From Candidatus Faecivivens stercorigallinarum (GTDB lineage: Bacteria; Bacillota; Clostridia; Oscillospirales; Ruminococcaceae): a stretch of 22,054 nt of DNA. Location of the stretch: positions 1 through 22,054 of the forward strand of contig DVLN01000001.1 in the NCBI GenBank assembly GCA_018715465.1, in the 5' to 3' direction. Below are positions 1-6,849 of the stretch, piece by piece (positions within the stretch are counted from its first letter, which is position 1; every line of letters starts with the position of its first letter). A program made the translations under genes and the position numbers. The notes beneath the pieces were generated by a model that ran no database searches, was not told where the DNA came from, and saw only the letters and a program-made list of their open reading frames with translations.

Positions 1-1
1 G

Positions 2-451
2 GATTCGGAAGCGGTGAAACAGGCAGAAGAGGTCTGTTCCGGCCTCAAAGGGGACATTGAAAAGGTTGCTGCCGTGTACAAATGGATCATAGACAATATT
101 ACGTATGATCTGGTAAAGGCTCAGACTGTCCAGCCCGGGTATCTGCCAAATCTGGACAGTATTCTGTCTTCCGGGAAAGGTATCTGCTTTGATTATGCGG
201 CGCTAATGGCTGCGATGCTGCGCAGCCAGGGGGTTGCAACCAAACTGATTTGCGGTACCGTTTCTGCGGCCGACCTGAATCACGCCTGGAATGAGGTGTA
301 TCTGGAAGGAACGGGATGGGTCACCGTCAAGCTGTATTTCAGCGGAAACGCCTGGGAGAGAATGGACCCGACGTTTGCGGCTTCGGGTAATTCCAACATA
401 GAACAGTATATCGGAGACGCATCCAACTATACTGGTCTGCGGGTTTACTGA
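2..451 (+). CDS. Transglutaminase-like protein, C-terminal part (5' end outside window)
   Basis: The reading frame is open from base 2, so this is the C-terminal ~149 residues of a longer protein and the GTG at base 14 is probably internal. The visible part is a transglutaminase-like (PF01841-type) cysteine-protease fold. The catalytic triad is in the usual order and context: Cys at 185-187 in GKGICFDYA, His at 281-283 in LNHAWNEV, and Asp at 365-367 in RMDPTF. Such bacterial domains are often extracytoplasmic and act as proteases or on cell-surface proteins and peptidoglycan; the substrate cannot be read here and the signal peptide would lie upstream. A type IV pilus-like operon starts 160 bp downstream, and the intervening promoter and terminator suggest separate transcription. 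The family call is firm, the role unknown. Confidence 0.85.
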   Translation, partial: DSEAVKQAEEVCSGLKGDIEKVAAVYKWIIDNITYDLVKAQTVQPGYLPNLDSILSSGKGICFDYAALMAAMLRSQGVATKLICGTVSAADLNHAWNEVYLEGTGWVTVKLYFSGNAWERMDPTFAASGNSNIEQYIGDASNYTGLRVY

Positions 452-452
452 T

Positions 453-470
453 AAATATAGTACTATATTT
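453..470. repeat. 18-bp perfect AT-rich palindrome
   Basis: AAATATAGTACTATATTT is a perfect palindrome starting one base after the stop codon of the transglutaminase-like gene. It could be an operator for a dimeric regulator or a weak cruciform/hairpin. No U-tract follows, so it does not look like a terminator. Confidence 0.6.
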
Positions 471-477
471 GCAAATA

Positions 478-506
478 CGGCAGAATGGTTGCGTGCTATT
501 CTGCCG
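478..506. promoter_or_regulatory. Inverted repeat flanking the -35 element of the pilus operon promoter
   Basis: CGGCAGAAT (478-486) and ATTCTGCCG (498-506) form a perfect 9-bp inverted repeat with an 11-base spacer. The candidate -35 (489-494) sits inside the spacer and the right arm lies in the promoter spacer, the arrangement expected of an operator. No U-tract follows the hairpin, so a terminator for the upstream gene is less likely. Confidence 0.5.
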
Positions 507-517
507 TGTGTTATAAT
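489..517 (+). promoter_or_regulatory. Putative extended -10 promoter for the pilus-like operon
   Basis: The -10 is TATAAT at 512-517, preceded by TGT (extended -10). The weak -35 is TTGCGT at 489-494 with a 17-base spacer. Transcription would begin near 524, upstream of the hairpin terminator at 550-576 and the first gene at 614. Confidence 0.5.
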
Positions 518-549
518 AAAAACAACACCAGGTTCAGGCATTAGATGCT

Positions 550-576
550 GGCTGCCCAGGCTGGGCAGCCTTTTTT
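550..576 (+). terminator. Intrinsic terminator / possible attenuator before pilC
   Basis: GGCTGCCC (550-557) pairs with GGGCAGCC (563-570) around a 5-base loop, followed by six T. It lies downstream of the promoter at 489-517 and 38 bp before the pilC start. It could therefore act as an attenuator or simply end transcription arriving from upstream. Confidence 0.75.
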
Positions 577-613
577 GTATGGTAAAACCGTGATACAGAA
601 AGGATGTTTCTCC

Positions 614-1750
614 ATGCGGGTAAAAAATGACCAGACCAGGGTTCGCCGCGGTTCGGGCTCTTTTTCCAGAAAGTCCCTTCCACCGCAGGAACTCAGCTTT
701 TTCTGTACGGAGATGGGGATGATGCTTCAATCGGGAATGACCATTTTTGATGGTATTGCCTCTCGTGCCGCCGCTGAACAGCGGCTTTCCAGCCGCTTGA
801 ATGGCGGTAAGGAAAAACGTCCCCGTACCCTTTTCGGTTTATTGTACCAGGATATGCAGCAGGGCAGTTCAATCAGTGAGGCAATGCAGCATACCGGTGT
901 GTTCCCGGCGGATTTTGTCGGCATGATTCGGATTGGGGAAGAATCAGGTTCACTGGAAGAGGTGATGCAGGCGCTGGCGGCCCATTACCGGCGCAATAGT
1001 GAAGTGGCGGGCGAGATTCGTACGGCGCTGACCTATCCGGTTCTGACCCTGTGCATGATGGCGGTCATCCTTGGCATTCTGACCCGGGAGGTCTTTCCGG
1101 TATTTACCAGGATTTATGAAAGTCTGGGAAGTGGGCTGTCGGATGCGGCAGCAGCTTCGATTGCGGTTGGGAACGTCTGTGCAGGCGTGGTGGCGGTGCT
1201 GGCTGTCGTTTTACTGGCTGCTGCTGCCGGCGTCTGGCTGATGAAACGGACGGCATGGGGTGAGCGGCTGCTGGGAATAGTCCAGTCCTGCCTGCCCTTT
1301 TTCAGAAAAATTGGGCGTCAGCTGTCCTCTGCCCGTGCTGCTGACAGTTTGGCGATGATGTTGCAGGCCGGGTATGACGTACAGGAAAGCCTGCTTAAGA
1401 TTTCCCAGTCTCTGGCTGATCCGTCAGCAGCTGCCGGACTGCGGCGATGCAGAGAGCTGCTGGTCAATGGAAAAGACGGACAGGAGGTGCCGCTCAGTGA
1501 TGCGCTGGCGGCGAGCGGGCTGTGGAACGCGACCGAGTGTCGAATGATTCAGAGCGGCGTTCAGTTTGGAAGCCTGGATACGGTTTTGAAGTATATTGCA
1601 GAAAACGGGATGAATCAGGCGGAAGAGGATGTGGCCAGAGCTGTTTCGTTGATCGAACCGGTTATGATTGCAATTACCGCCGTGCTGATCGGCAGTATCC
1701 TGTTGTCGGTTATCCTTCCGCTGTCTGGAATTATGGCAGCGATTGGATAA
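614..1750 (+). CDS. pilC: Type II secretion / type IV pilus inner-membrane platform protein (GspF/PilC family)
   Basis: A polytopic platform protein of 378 residues that would couple a cytoplasmic motor ATPase to pilin-like subunits. There are two T2SSF domains. The first has ELSFFCTEMGMMLQSGM and RIGEESGSLEEVMQALA; the second has ARAADSLAMMLQAGYDVQESL and a late MIQSGVQFGSLD repeat. Hydrophobic segments fall near residues 138-156, 184-210 and 345-375, and the length is slightly below the ~400 usual for PilC/GspF. The frame is open from ATG 545, but that codon lies just before and its coding runs through the terminator hairpin. ATG 614 has AAGGA ten bases upstream and is the better start. It is the first gene of a tight operon. 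Confidence 0.9.
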   Translation: MRVKNDQTRVRRGSGSFSRKSLPPQELSFFCTEMGMMLQSGMTIFDGIASRAAAEQRLSSRLNGGKEKRPRTLFGLLYQDMQQGSSISEAMQHTGVFPADFVGMIRIGEESGSLEEVMQALAAHYRRNSEVAGEIRTALTYPVLTLCMMAVILGILTREVFPVFTRIYESLGSGLSDAAAASIAVGNVCAGVVAVLAVVLLAAAAGVWLMKRTAWGERLLGIVQSCLPFFRKIGRQLSSARAADSLAMMLQAGYDVQESLLKISQSLADPSAAAGLRRCRELLVNGKDGQEVPLSDALAASGLWNATECRMIQSGVQFGSLDTVLKYIAENGMNQAEEDVARAVSLIEPVMIAITAVLIGSILLSVILPLSGIMAAIG

Positions 1751-1763
1751 AGGGAGGATAGCA

Positions 1764-2108
1764 ATGCATCTGTATCATATTCCTTTTCGGAAAAGGCTGG
1801 CACAGGCGGGAAAGGCTGTCGGCATATTGGTGATCATCGTCGCACTTTTACAGGGGGCAGTGATGTTTTCTCTCAGTGCCGGGCGGAGCACGATTGAACA
1901 GCAGCGTCAAGCGACGGAAGACGCAATTCGCCGGGCGGCAGTTAGCTGTTATTCGATCGAAGGGGTGTATCCCCAAAAGATAGACTATCTGATTGAACAC
2001 TACGGATTGCAGGTGAATAATGAAAAATTTGCGGTAGAGTATCAGGCGATTGGCGACAATATTCTGCCGACCGTGATTGTCGGCATTCGTGGGGAAAACG
2101 CGTTTTGA
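1764..2108 (+). CDS. Small single-pass pilin-like membrane protein, pilus cluster
   Basis: A 114-residue protein with a basic N-terminus (HIPFRKRLAQAGK), one hydrophobic helix at about residues 19-36 (GILVIIVALLQGAVMFSL), then a soluble C-terminal domain beginning in a likely helix with Arg/Gln-rich character. SCYSIEGVYPQKIDYL in the middle resembles the fold start of pilin/pseudopilin globular domains. No prepilin G|FxxxE site is present. ATG 1764 has AGGGAGG at 1751-1757. It sits between pilC and a DUF4860-like gene with 13 bp and 17 bp gaps. The probable role is an accessory or minor subunit of the pilus-like machine, inferred from topology and position only. Confidence 0.75.
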   Translation: MHLYHIPFRKRLAQAGKAVGILVIIVALLQGAVMFSLSAGRSTIEQQRQATEDAIRRAAVSCYSIEGVYPQKIDYLIEHYGLQVNNEKFAVEYQAIGDNILPTVIVGIRGENAF

Positions 2109-2125
2109 CAGGCGGAGGGATGCAA

Positions 2126-2662
2126 GTGAAGCAGAAAACAGGTGAGCTTGCAGCGTCGGGCAGAAGTTCTCTGACCATGCTGGTTGTATTGGTGCTGTTC
2201 GGCTTTTTCCTGACCGCATCCGCGCTGGTGACAGTTTCCGGGGCCAATGTGTATAAGAGCGTATCGGATGGGATGACAAATAACAGCACACTGCGCAGCA
2301 GCTATGCCTATCTCGCCAACCGTCTGAGAGGGAACGGAAGCGGATCGGCAGTTCTGATCGGACAGCTGGAAGGCAGTGAGGGTGATTTTGGCGAACTGAC
2401 TACGCTGACAGAAGGCGATATGCTGATCTTGACCGATTATTACAGCGGTGACCGGTATTATACCCGTATATATGTTTATGATGGCTGGCTGCGGGAGAGT
2501 TTCCTTTGGGATATGACCGAGTTTTACCCCCAGGATGGGGAAAAGATTACTGAGGTGGACTCTTTTTATGTCTGGAAGGAGCAGAACCAGATCCGGTATA
2601 CTTTTGACTGTGCAGATCAAACCGGAGCATTTGTGGCAACTGTCTGCCTGCGGGCCGATTGA
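2126..2662 (+). CDS. DUF4860-like membrane-anchored pilus-cluster protein
   Basis: About 178 residues: a short cytoplasmic N-terminus, one hydrophobic segment (SLTMLVVLVLFGFFLTASAL), then an extracytoplasmic domain. The STLRSSYAYLANRLRGNG region followed by beta-rich sequence (DMLILTDYY, YYTRIYVYDG, RYTFDC) resembles DUF4860 proteins found in clostridial pilus-type clusters; that assignment is from memory of the family. There is no canonical prepilin cleavage motif. GTG 2126 is preferred because GGAGGG (2114-2119) lies 6 bases upstream, while ATG 2120 would leave no spacing. Probably a minor pilin-like component; function unproven. Confidence 0.75.
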   Translation: MKQKTGELAASGRSSLTMLVVLVLFGFFLTASALVTVSGANVYKSVSDGMTNNSTLRSSYAYLANRLRGNGSGSAVLIGQLEGSEGDFGELTTLTEGDMLILTDYYSGDRYYTRIYVYDGWLRESFLWDMTEFYPQDGEKITEVDSFYVWKEQNQIRYTFDCADQTGAFVATVCLRAD

Positions 2663-2677
2663 CGGGAGGCTGAGAGG

Positions 2678-3088
2678 ATGGCAAAATCGGGAGGTTATAC
2701 CTTTATTATCGAGATGCTGCTCGTGACCCTGTTCTTTTCATTGGCGGCGGCAATTCTGTTGCAGGTATTTGTCGCGGCAAGATTGCAGTCGGATGAAAAT
2801 GTCGCAACAAACAGGGCTCTGATTGCCGCTCAATCGGCACTGGAGATCGCGCAGGCGGAGGATACGCCGGAACAGACGGTATGCTACTGGTATGACGCCG
2901 AATGGCAGCCGGTTGAGGACGCTGAGCAGGCGCGCTTTTGCGTGACGGTGTCCTGCGTGCTGGAGGAGTCTTCACCGGCAGCTGAACTGTATCTGCTGTC
3001 GGCTGAGACGGATGATTTACAAAACGACAGGCAGCTGCTCCCGATTCTGACGGACAGAAAAATACGGTACAGGGGGAACGGGCAATGA
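2678..3088 (+). CDS. Atypical prepilin-like protein
   Basis: A 136-residue protein whose N-terminus, MAKSGGYTFIIEMLLVTLFF, closely resembles a type IV prepilin leader: short basic leader, Gly-Gly, then a hydrophobic helix containing one Glu. If cleavage follows Gly6, the Glu falls at +6 rather than the canonical +5, so it is near but not identical to G|FTLIE. The helix continues to about residue 30, and an acidic globular domain with few aromatics follows. ATG 2678 has GGGAGG at 2664-2669. It overlaps the next gene by ATGA. Best guess is a minor pilin/pseudopilin; no prepilin peptidase gene is in the window. Confidence 0.75.
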   Translation: MAKSGGYTFIIEMLLVTLFFSLAAAILLQVFVAARLQSDENVATNRALIAAQSALEIAQAEDTPEQTVCYWYDAEWQPVEDAEQARFCVTVSCVLEESSPAAELYLLSAETDDLQNDRQLLPILTDRKIRYRGNGQ

Positions 3089-3612
3089 AACAGCTGGTCG
3101 GTATGACACAGATGAGCGGTGATATCTCCACCCCCCGGGAACAGAAAAAGGGCCTTGGCGGTATCGGAACAGGTATGCTGTCGGTTTTGATGGTACTGAT
3201 TATTCTGCTGCTGACGGCATTTGCGGTGCTGTCCTATACAACAGCGGTCGCGGAAGCGAGACTGACAGAAAAGACGGTTCAGTCGGCGGAAGATTATTAT
3301 ACCGCCGACGCGGCGGCACAGAAGGTGCTGTTTATGCTGTATACCCAGGCAGAAGCGTGCAGCAGTGCCGACGAGTTTTTACAGACACTACCGCAGAGCA
3401 GCGGGCAGGCTGTCCTGGGCTGGCAGCAGGATGAAACGGGAGCCGGTTATCAGCTGACTTGTACCGTTCCGATTGACGAAGCAAGACAGCTGCGGATGCA
3501 GCTGTCGGTGGAAGACGCAGACGGGAAAGCGGGCCTGACTCTGACGCTGTACCGGGTAGAGAGTACGGCTGTCTGGGAGGATGAAAATATAAATGTCTGG
3601 GATGGGACCTGA
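3085..3612 (+). CDS. Single-pass membrane protein, PilX-like position in pilus cluster
   Basis: A 175-residue protein with an unusually long ~30-residue N-terminal stretch before one hydrophobic helix (GMLSVLMVLIILLLTAFAVLS). A probable helix with TAVAEARLTEKTVQSAEDYYTADAAAQK follows, then a C-terminal domain that appears beta-rich. The Tyr/Ala-rich helix after the membrane segment resembles PilX/GspK-type minor pilins, where it packs into a filament. No G|xxxxE site is seen. ATG 3085 overlaps the preceding stop (ATGA), implying coupled translation. Family assignment is inference from architecture. Confidence 0.7.
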   Translation: MKQLVGMTQMSGDISTPREQKKGLGGIGTGMLSVLMVLIILLLTAFAVLSYTTAVAEARLTEKTVQSAEDYYTADAAAQKVLFMLYTQAEACSSADEFLQTLPQSSGQAVLGWQQDETGAGYQLTCTVPIDEARQLRMQLSVEDADGKAGLTLTLYRVESTAVWEDENINVWDGT

Positions 3613-3654
3613 TGCAGGTCGGATGAGGCTGGAAAGATACAGGAGGAATTGGCT

Positions 3655-4887
3655 ATGAATATTGCAAAGCTGCTGACAGATGATGCCGGGACGGAGGCGT
3701 TTGTCCGGGAAACTCTGCGTAAAGCGGTCTATGCGCCGACCGGTGAGGAACATAAGCCGGGTGGTTCACAGCCGCAGAAATCGTCCGCTTCGGACATCTT
3801 TATTGTCGCCAATGCCGGTATTGCGTTTAAATATCATGGCCGGTTGGAGTGGCCGTACGGAGACGGAAAACCAGATGACCACAATATGCTCGACGATTCG
3901 TTAAAGGATAACGAAACCTTTTTGCGGGAGCGGGCACAGAAAGAAGAAAACGGCTGTGTCTCTTTCCGGGATGCCGAAAAACTGGTGCGGGCGATTTACC
4001 GAATTGCATTTTCTTCCCCGTCAGCTGCGGAGGAACGCGCCCGGCATGAGCAGGCACTGTTTTCGATGGGGGATGATGACTTTTCCTTTTCGCTTCCCAA
4101 CGTCGGAAGGTTCCGCTGCAATACCTATCGTCAGAGGGGCTCGCTCGCCTGTACCCTGCGTATCTTCCCCTTTGGCCTGCCGGATTTTTCCCGGATGCAC
4201 TATCCCCCGCAGGTGACGAATCTTGCCAATTTGCAGCAGGGGCTGATTCTGGTGACCGGTCAGGCCGGAAGCGGCAAGTCGACAACTCTTGCCCACCTGA
4301 TCGACCAGATCAACCACAATCCCGACCGAAGCGGGCATATTATCACCGTTGAAGACCCGATCGAGTATATCTATAAACATGGGTACAGTGTGATCTCCCA
4401 GCGGGAGGTGGAACATGATACCGAGACCTTTGCATCGGCACTCAAAGCGGTTTTGCGGCAGGCTCCGAATGTTATTCTGGTTGGTGAGATGCGGGACTTT
4501 GAAACGATTCAGACGGCTGTCACCGCGGCGGAGACCGGCCAGCTGGTTCTCTCGACGCTGCACACGCTGGATGTCGCCAATACTGTTGACCGCATTATCG
4601 ACGTATTTCCGCCGTTGCAGCAGCAGCAGATTCGGATGCAGCTGTCAATGGTACTGAAAGCAGTGGTTTCGCAGGAGATGGTGGATGCCATTGCCCCCGA
4701 CGGCAGTAAAATACGGGTTCCGTTGTTTGAAGTCATGCGGATCGACTCATCCATTGCTCCGCTGATCCGCACGGGCCGTACCCAGCAGCTGGGGAATTAT
4801 TTCAAATATAATGCCGGCAATGGGATGCTGACCCGTGATGTCTGCCGCCGGCAGCTGGAGGCGCAGGGTATCCGGTTTATCGAATGA
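3655..4887 (+). CDS. pilT: PilT-class type IV pilus motor ATPase
   Basis: A 410-residue hexameric secretion ATPase. Walker A GQAGSGKST is at residues 202-210, Walker B region VILVGEMRD at 273-281, and a His-box segment (ETGQLVLSTLHTLDVANTVDRI) at about 290-313. SIAPLIRTGRTQQ at 366-378 matches the position and character of the PilT AIRNLIREGK motif, pointing to the retraction-type rather than PilB class. The N-terminal domain is about 70 residues longer than in typical ~345-residue PilT, with a charged insertion around residues 60-95 after the ASDIFI segment. AGGAGG at 3641-3646 selects ATG 3655 over the TTG six bases upstream. It ends the pilus cluster, and no PilB-like assembly ATPase is visible. 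Confidence 0.9.
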   Translation: MNIAKLLTDDAGTEAFVRETLRKAVYAPTGEEHKPGGSQPQKSSASDIFIVANAGIAFKYHGRLEWPYGDGKPDDHNMLDDSLKDNETFLRERAQKEENGCVSFRDAEKLVRAIYRIAFSSPSAAEERARHEQALFSMGDDDFSFSLPNVGRFRCNTYRQRGSLACTLRIFPFGLPDFSRMHYPPQVTNLANLQQGLILVTGQAGSGKSTTLAHLIDQINHNPDRSGHIITVEDPIEYIYKHGYSVISQREVEHDTETFASALKAVLRQAPNVILVGEMRDFETIQTAVTAAETGQLVLSTLHTLDVANTVDRIIDVFPPLQQQQIRMQLSMVLKAVVSQEMVDAIAPDGSKIRVPLFEVMRIDSSIAPLIRTGRTQQLGNYFKYNAGNGMLTRDVCRRQLEAQGIRFIE

Positions 4888-4925
4888 CCGGTTGCAGGCT
4901 GTAAAGGAAAGGAAGGATTGCTTGA

Positions 4926-6323
4926 ATGGCACAGACAGATACGCAGGAAAGTGAGCTCGCCAGTGCTCCGATCGGGCGGCTGCTCTTTAAGATGGCGCTG
5001 CCCTGTATTACAGCGCAAATTATCAACGCCCTTTATAACATCGTCGACCGTATGTATATCGGACGGATGGAAGGGGTTGGCAAGACGGCACTGGCAGGGG
5101 TCGGAATTGCGTTCCCGCTGATTATGATTATTTCAGCTTTTGCGTATCTGATCGGACAGGGCGGTGCACCGCTTGCTTCGATCAAACTTGGCGAACAGCG
5201 AAAAGATTATGCGGAAAAGATTCTCTCTCAGTGTTTTATGACCATGCTGGAGGTATCCGCTCTGCTGATGGTGGTGATTTACCTGGTCAAAACACCGCTA
5301 TTGGTGGCGTTTGGTGCGTCAGACGCGACGCTTCCGTTTGCGGAGGATTATCTTTCGATCTACCTGCTGGGCACCTTTTTTGTCCAGATTTCGCTGGGCA
5401 TGAACTTCTTTGTCACCGCACAGGGTTTTGCGTCGGTTTCGATGCGGACGACGCTGATCGGCGCGGTCGTCAATATCGTTCTCGATCCGCTGTTTATCTT
5501 CGTTTTCGGACTGGGCGTTAAAGGTGCTGCAATTGCGACGGTTATTGCGCAGGCAGCGTCGGCGGTGTGGGTACTGACCTTTTTGTTTGGAAGAAAGACA
5601 ACCCTCCGCATCAGAAAAGAATATATCCGCCCCCAGTGGCAGATCCTGAAACCTGTCATCGCATTGGGACTGTCTCCGTTTATCATGAATGTGACGGAAA
5701 GTGCGATCCAGATTGTCTTTACTTCGGGAATGCAGAAGTATGGCGGAGACGATTATGTGTCGGTCGTCTCGCTGTTGGTGACCTGTATGTCGGTACTGAC
5801 GATGCCGATGATGGGCATGTGCCAGGGGGCACAGCCGATCACCAGTTATAACTATGGTGCCGGCAATACCGCACGTGTCCGGCGTACCTTCCGGCTGCTG
5901 ATCGCCTGTAATGCAGTCTACTGCTTTTTGCTGTGGGGGCTGATTCAGTTGCTCCCAACGGTGGTGATCCGGCTGTTCAGCAGCGACATGACCCTGCTGG
6001 ATATCGGAGCGCATGGAGCGCGGATTTTCCTGTTCGGTGTGATTACAATGTTTGGACAGAATGCCTGCCAGAACACCTTCCTTGCGCTGGGAGAAGCAAA
6101 GATTTCGATGTTCTGCGCATTGCTGCGTAAGGTGTTTCTGCTGATTCCGCTGGCACTGATTCTGCCGGTGATTTTTACTTCGACTGGTTTGCTTCCGGCA
6201 ACCGATGGCATCTTCCTTTCGGAACCGATCGCCGATATATTGGCTTCAACCATTACGACGACCATTTTTTTCTTCCGGTTCCGGCATATTCTCAGAGGTA
6301 TGGAAAAACAAAATGCCAAATGA
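4926..6323 (+). CDS. MATE family multidrug/cation antiporter
   Basis: A 465-residue polytopic membrane protein with two MatE halves and about 12 hydrophobic helices. The N-terminal half has the characteristic IGRLLFKMALPCITAQIINALYN start and the VDRMYIG segment. The second half begins near PVIALGLSPFIMNVTESAIQ and contains PMMGMCQGAQPITSYNYGA, typical of clostridial DinF/NorM-like MATE exporters, which use Na+ or H+ gradients to expel drugs or metabolites. The substrate is not predictable. It starts 38 bp after the pilT-like gene behind an AAGGAAGG site, so it may be the last gene of that operon. Confidence 0.93.
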   Translation: MAQTDTQESELASAPIGRLLFKMALPCITAQIINALYNIVDRMYIGRMEGVGKTALAGVGIAFPLIMIISAFAYLIGQGGAPLASIKLGEQRKDYAEKILSQCFMTMLEVSALLMVVIYLVKTPLLVAFGASDATLPFAEDYLSIYLLGTFFVQISLGMNFFVTAQGFASVSMRTTLIGAVVNIVLDPLFIFVFGLGVKGAAIATVIAQAASAVWVLTFLFGRKTTLRIRKEYIRPQWQILKPVIALGLSPFIMNVTESAIQIVFTSGMQKYGGDDYVSVVSLLVTCMSVLTMPMMGMCQGAQPITSYNYGAGNTARVRRTFRLLIACNAVYCFLLWGLIQLLPTVVIRLFSSDMTLLDIGAHGARIFLFGVITMFGQNACQNTFLALGEAKISMFCALLRKVFLLIPLALILPVIFTSTGLLPATDGIFLSEPIADILASTITTTIFFFRFRHILRGMEKQNAK

Positions 6324-6402
6324 TTGTGTGCAGACGACTGTTATGCAATATGCGCAATCAAAACTTTCAAAATTTGGCAAACTGCTATTTTTTAAAAAAC
6401 CA

Positions 6403-6431
6403 TTGACAACCTTTTTTTTACGTGCTAATAT
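6403..6431 (+). promoter_or_regulatory. Consensus promoter of the T-box/ECF operon
   Basis: TTGACA at 6403-6408, a 17-base spacer ending in TGC (extended -10), and TAATAT at 6426-6431. The predicted start near 6438 gives an RNA that begins just before T-box stem I. Confidence 0.85.
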
Positions 6432-6453
6432 ATCACCATAACCAAAAAAACAA

Positions 6454-6751
6454 ACCGATGATGTGGATATCAAACAGGATATGCGCTTCCAGAGAGCGGG
6501 CGATGATGGGAATCCCGCAGTAAGCAGCCTGCAAATGGACCACGGAGGGTGAGGTGAACGGTGCCGGGTTCCGGCTCCCAGTACCTGAGACGTATGCCTG
6601 CGTTAAAGGCCGGGAATGTGCTAGCATTTCGGAGAGTGGTCGGTTCTGTTCGCAGGGATACTATCGGTATATCTGTGGGAGAACGGCAATTAAGGTGGTA
6701 CCGCAGATTGTAGATCTGTCCTTAATTTTAAGGACAGATCTTTTTGTTTTT
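6454..6751 (+). promoter_or_regulatory. T-box riboswitch, predicted tRNA-Trp specificity
   Basis: The conserved T-box sequence AAGGTGGTACCGCAG lies at 6692-6706. Stem I can be drawn by hand. The base ACC/GGT (6454-6456 with 6548-6550) is followed by a GATGA/GGAG internal loop of K-turn type, GTGG/CCAC (6463-6466 with 6540-6543), the specifier loop, CAGG/CCTG (6475-6478 with 6529-6532), an AGAGAG bulge and a GATGATGG distal loop. The specifier strand reads CAAA-TGG-A, the same layout as the GGC specifier in glyQS, so the codon is TGG (6536-6538). For switching, TTAAGG (6690-6695) can pair with CCTTAA (6720-6725) as antiterminator, and CCTTAA otherwise pairs with TTAAGG (6728-6733) in the terminator. 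The acceptor-sensing bulge is TGGT. This 526-bp gap between genes is filled by this element, its promoter and a structured 3' part. Confidence 0.93.
6713..6751 (+). terminator. T-box regulated terminator
   Basis: GATCTGTCCTTAA (6713-6725) pairs with TTAAGGACAGATC (6728-6740), followed by T5-G-T5. Its 5' arm is shared with the antiterminator. Confidence 0.92.
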
Positions 6752-6754
6752 AAG

Positions 6755-6843
6755 CGGAAACCCTTTCCGACCGGCATGTTTTCCTTCGCCTCTTTGTGCG
6801 TGGGGCGTCGGGCGTCAAAAAATCAACCGCACAGGAAAGGGTT
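6755..6843 (+). promoter_or_regulatory. Inverted repeat able to mask the ribosome site of the S-component gene
   Basis: AACCCTTTCC (6759-6768) is perfectly complementary to GGAAAGGGTT (6834-6843), which is the Shine-Dalgarno region for ATG 6850. The 5' arm can alternatively fold on itself as CGGAAA-CCC-TTTCCG (6755-6769), freeing the ribosome site. This lies after the T-box terminator and may add a translational switch; not demonstrated. Confidence 0.5.
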
Positions 6844-6849
6844 ATTACC

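Noticed and set aside
545..613. Upstream ATG 545 as the start of the GspF/PilC protein
   Set aside because: The 23 extra codons run through a terminator hairpin and T-tract; ATG 614 has a proper ribosome site.
451..613. Cyclic-di-GMP riboswitch before the pilus operon
   Set aside because: Such riboswitches often precede pilus genes, but neither class I nor class II conserved sequences are visible; only the dyad, promoter and terminator are.
5319..6014. Minus-strand open frame of 231 codons opposite the MATE gene
   Set aside because: Rich in His, Gln and Arg and antisense to clear membrane-protein coding; a shadow frame.
6388..6399. TTTTTTAAAAAA palindrome before the T-box promoter
   Set aside because: A short homopolymer palindrome in AT-rich DNA; may serve as an UP-like element but is not enough to call a terminator for the MATE gene.
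6535..6537. ATG (Met) as the T-box specifier
   Set aside because: The single A between specifier and the CCAC closing stem, and the CAAA before it, fit TGG as in known stem I layouts; ATG would be shifted by one base.
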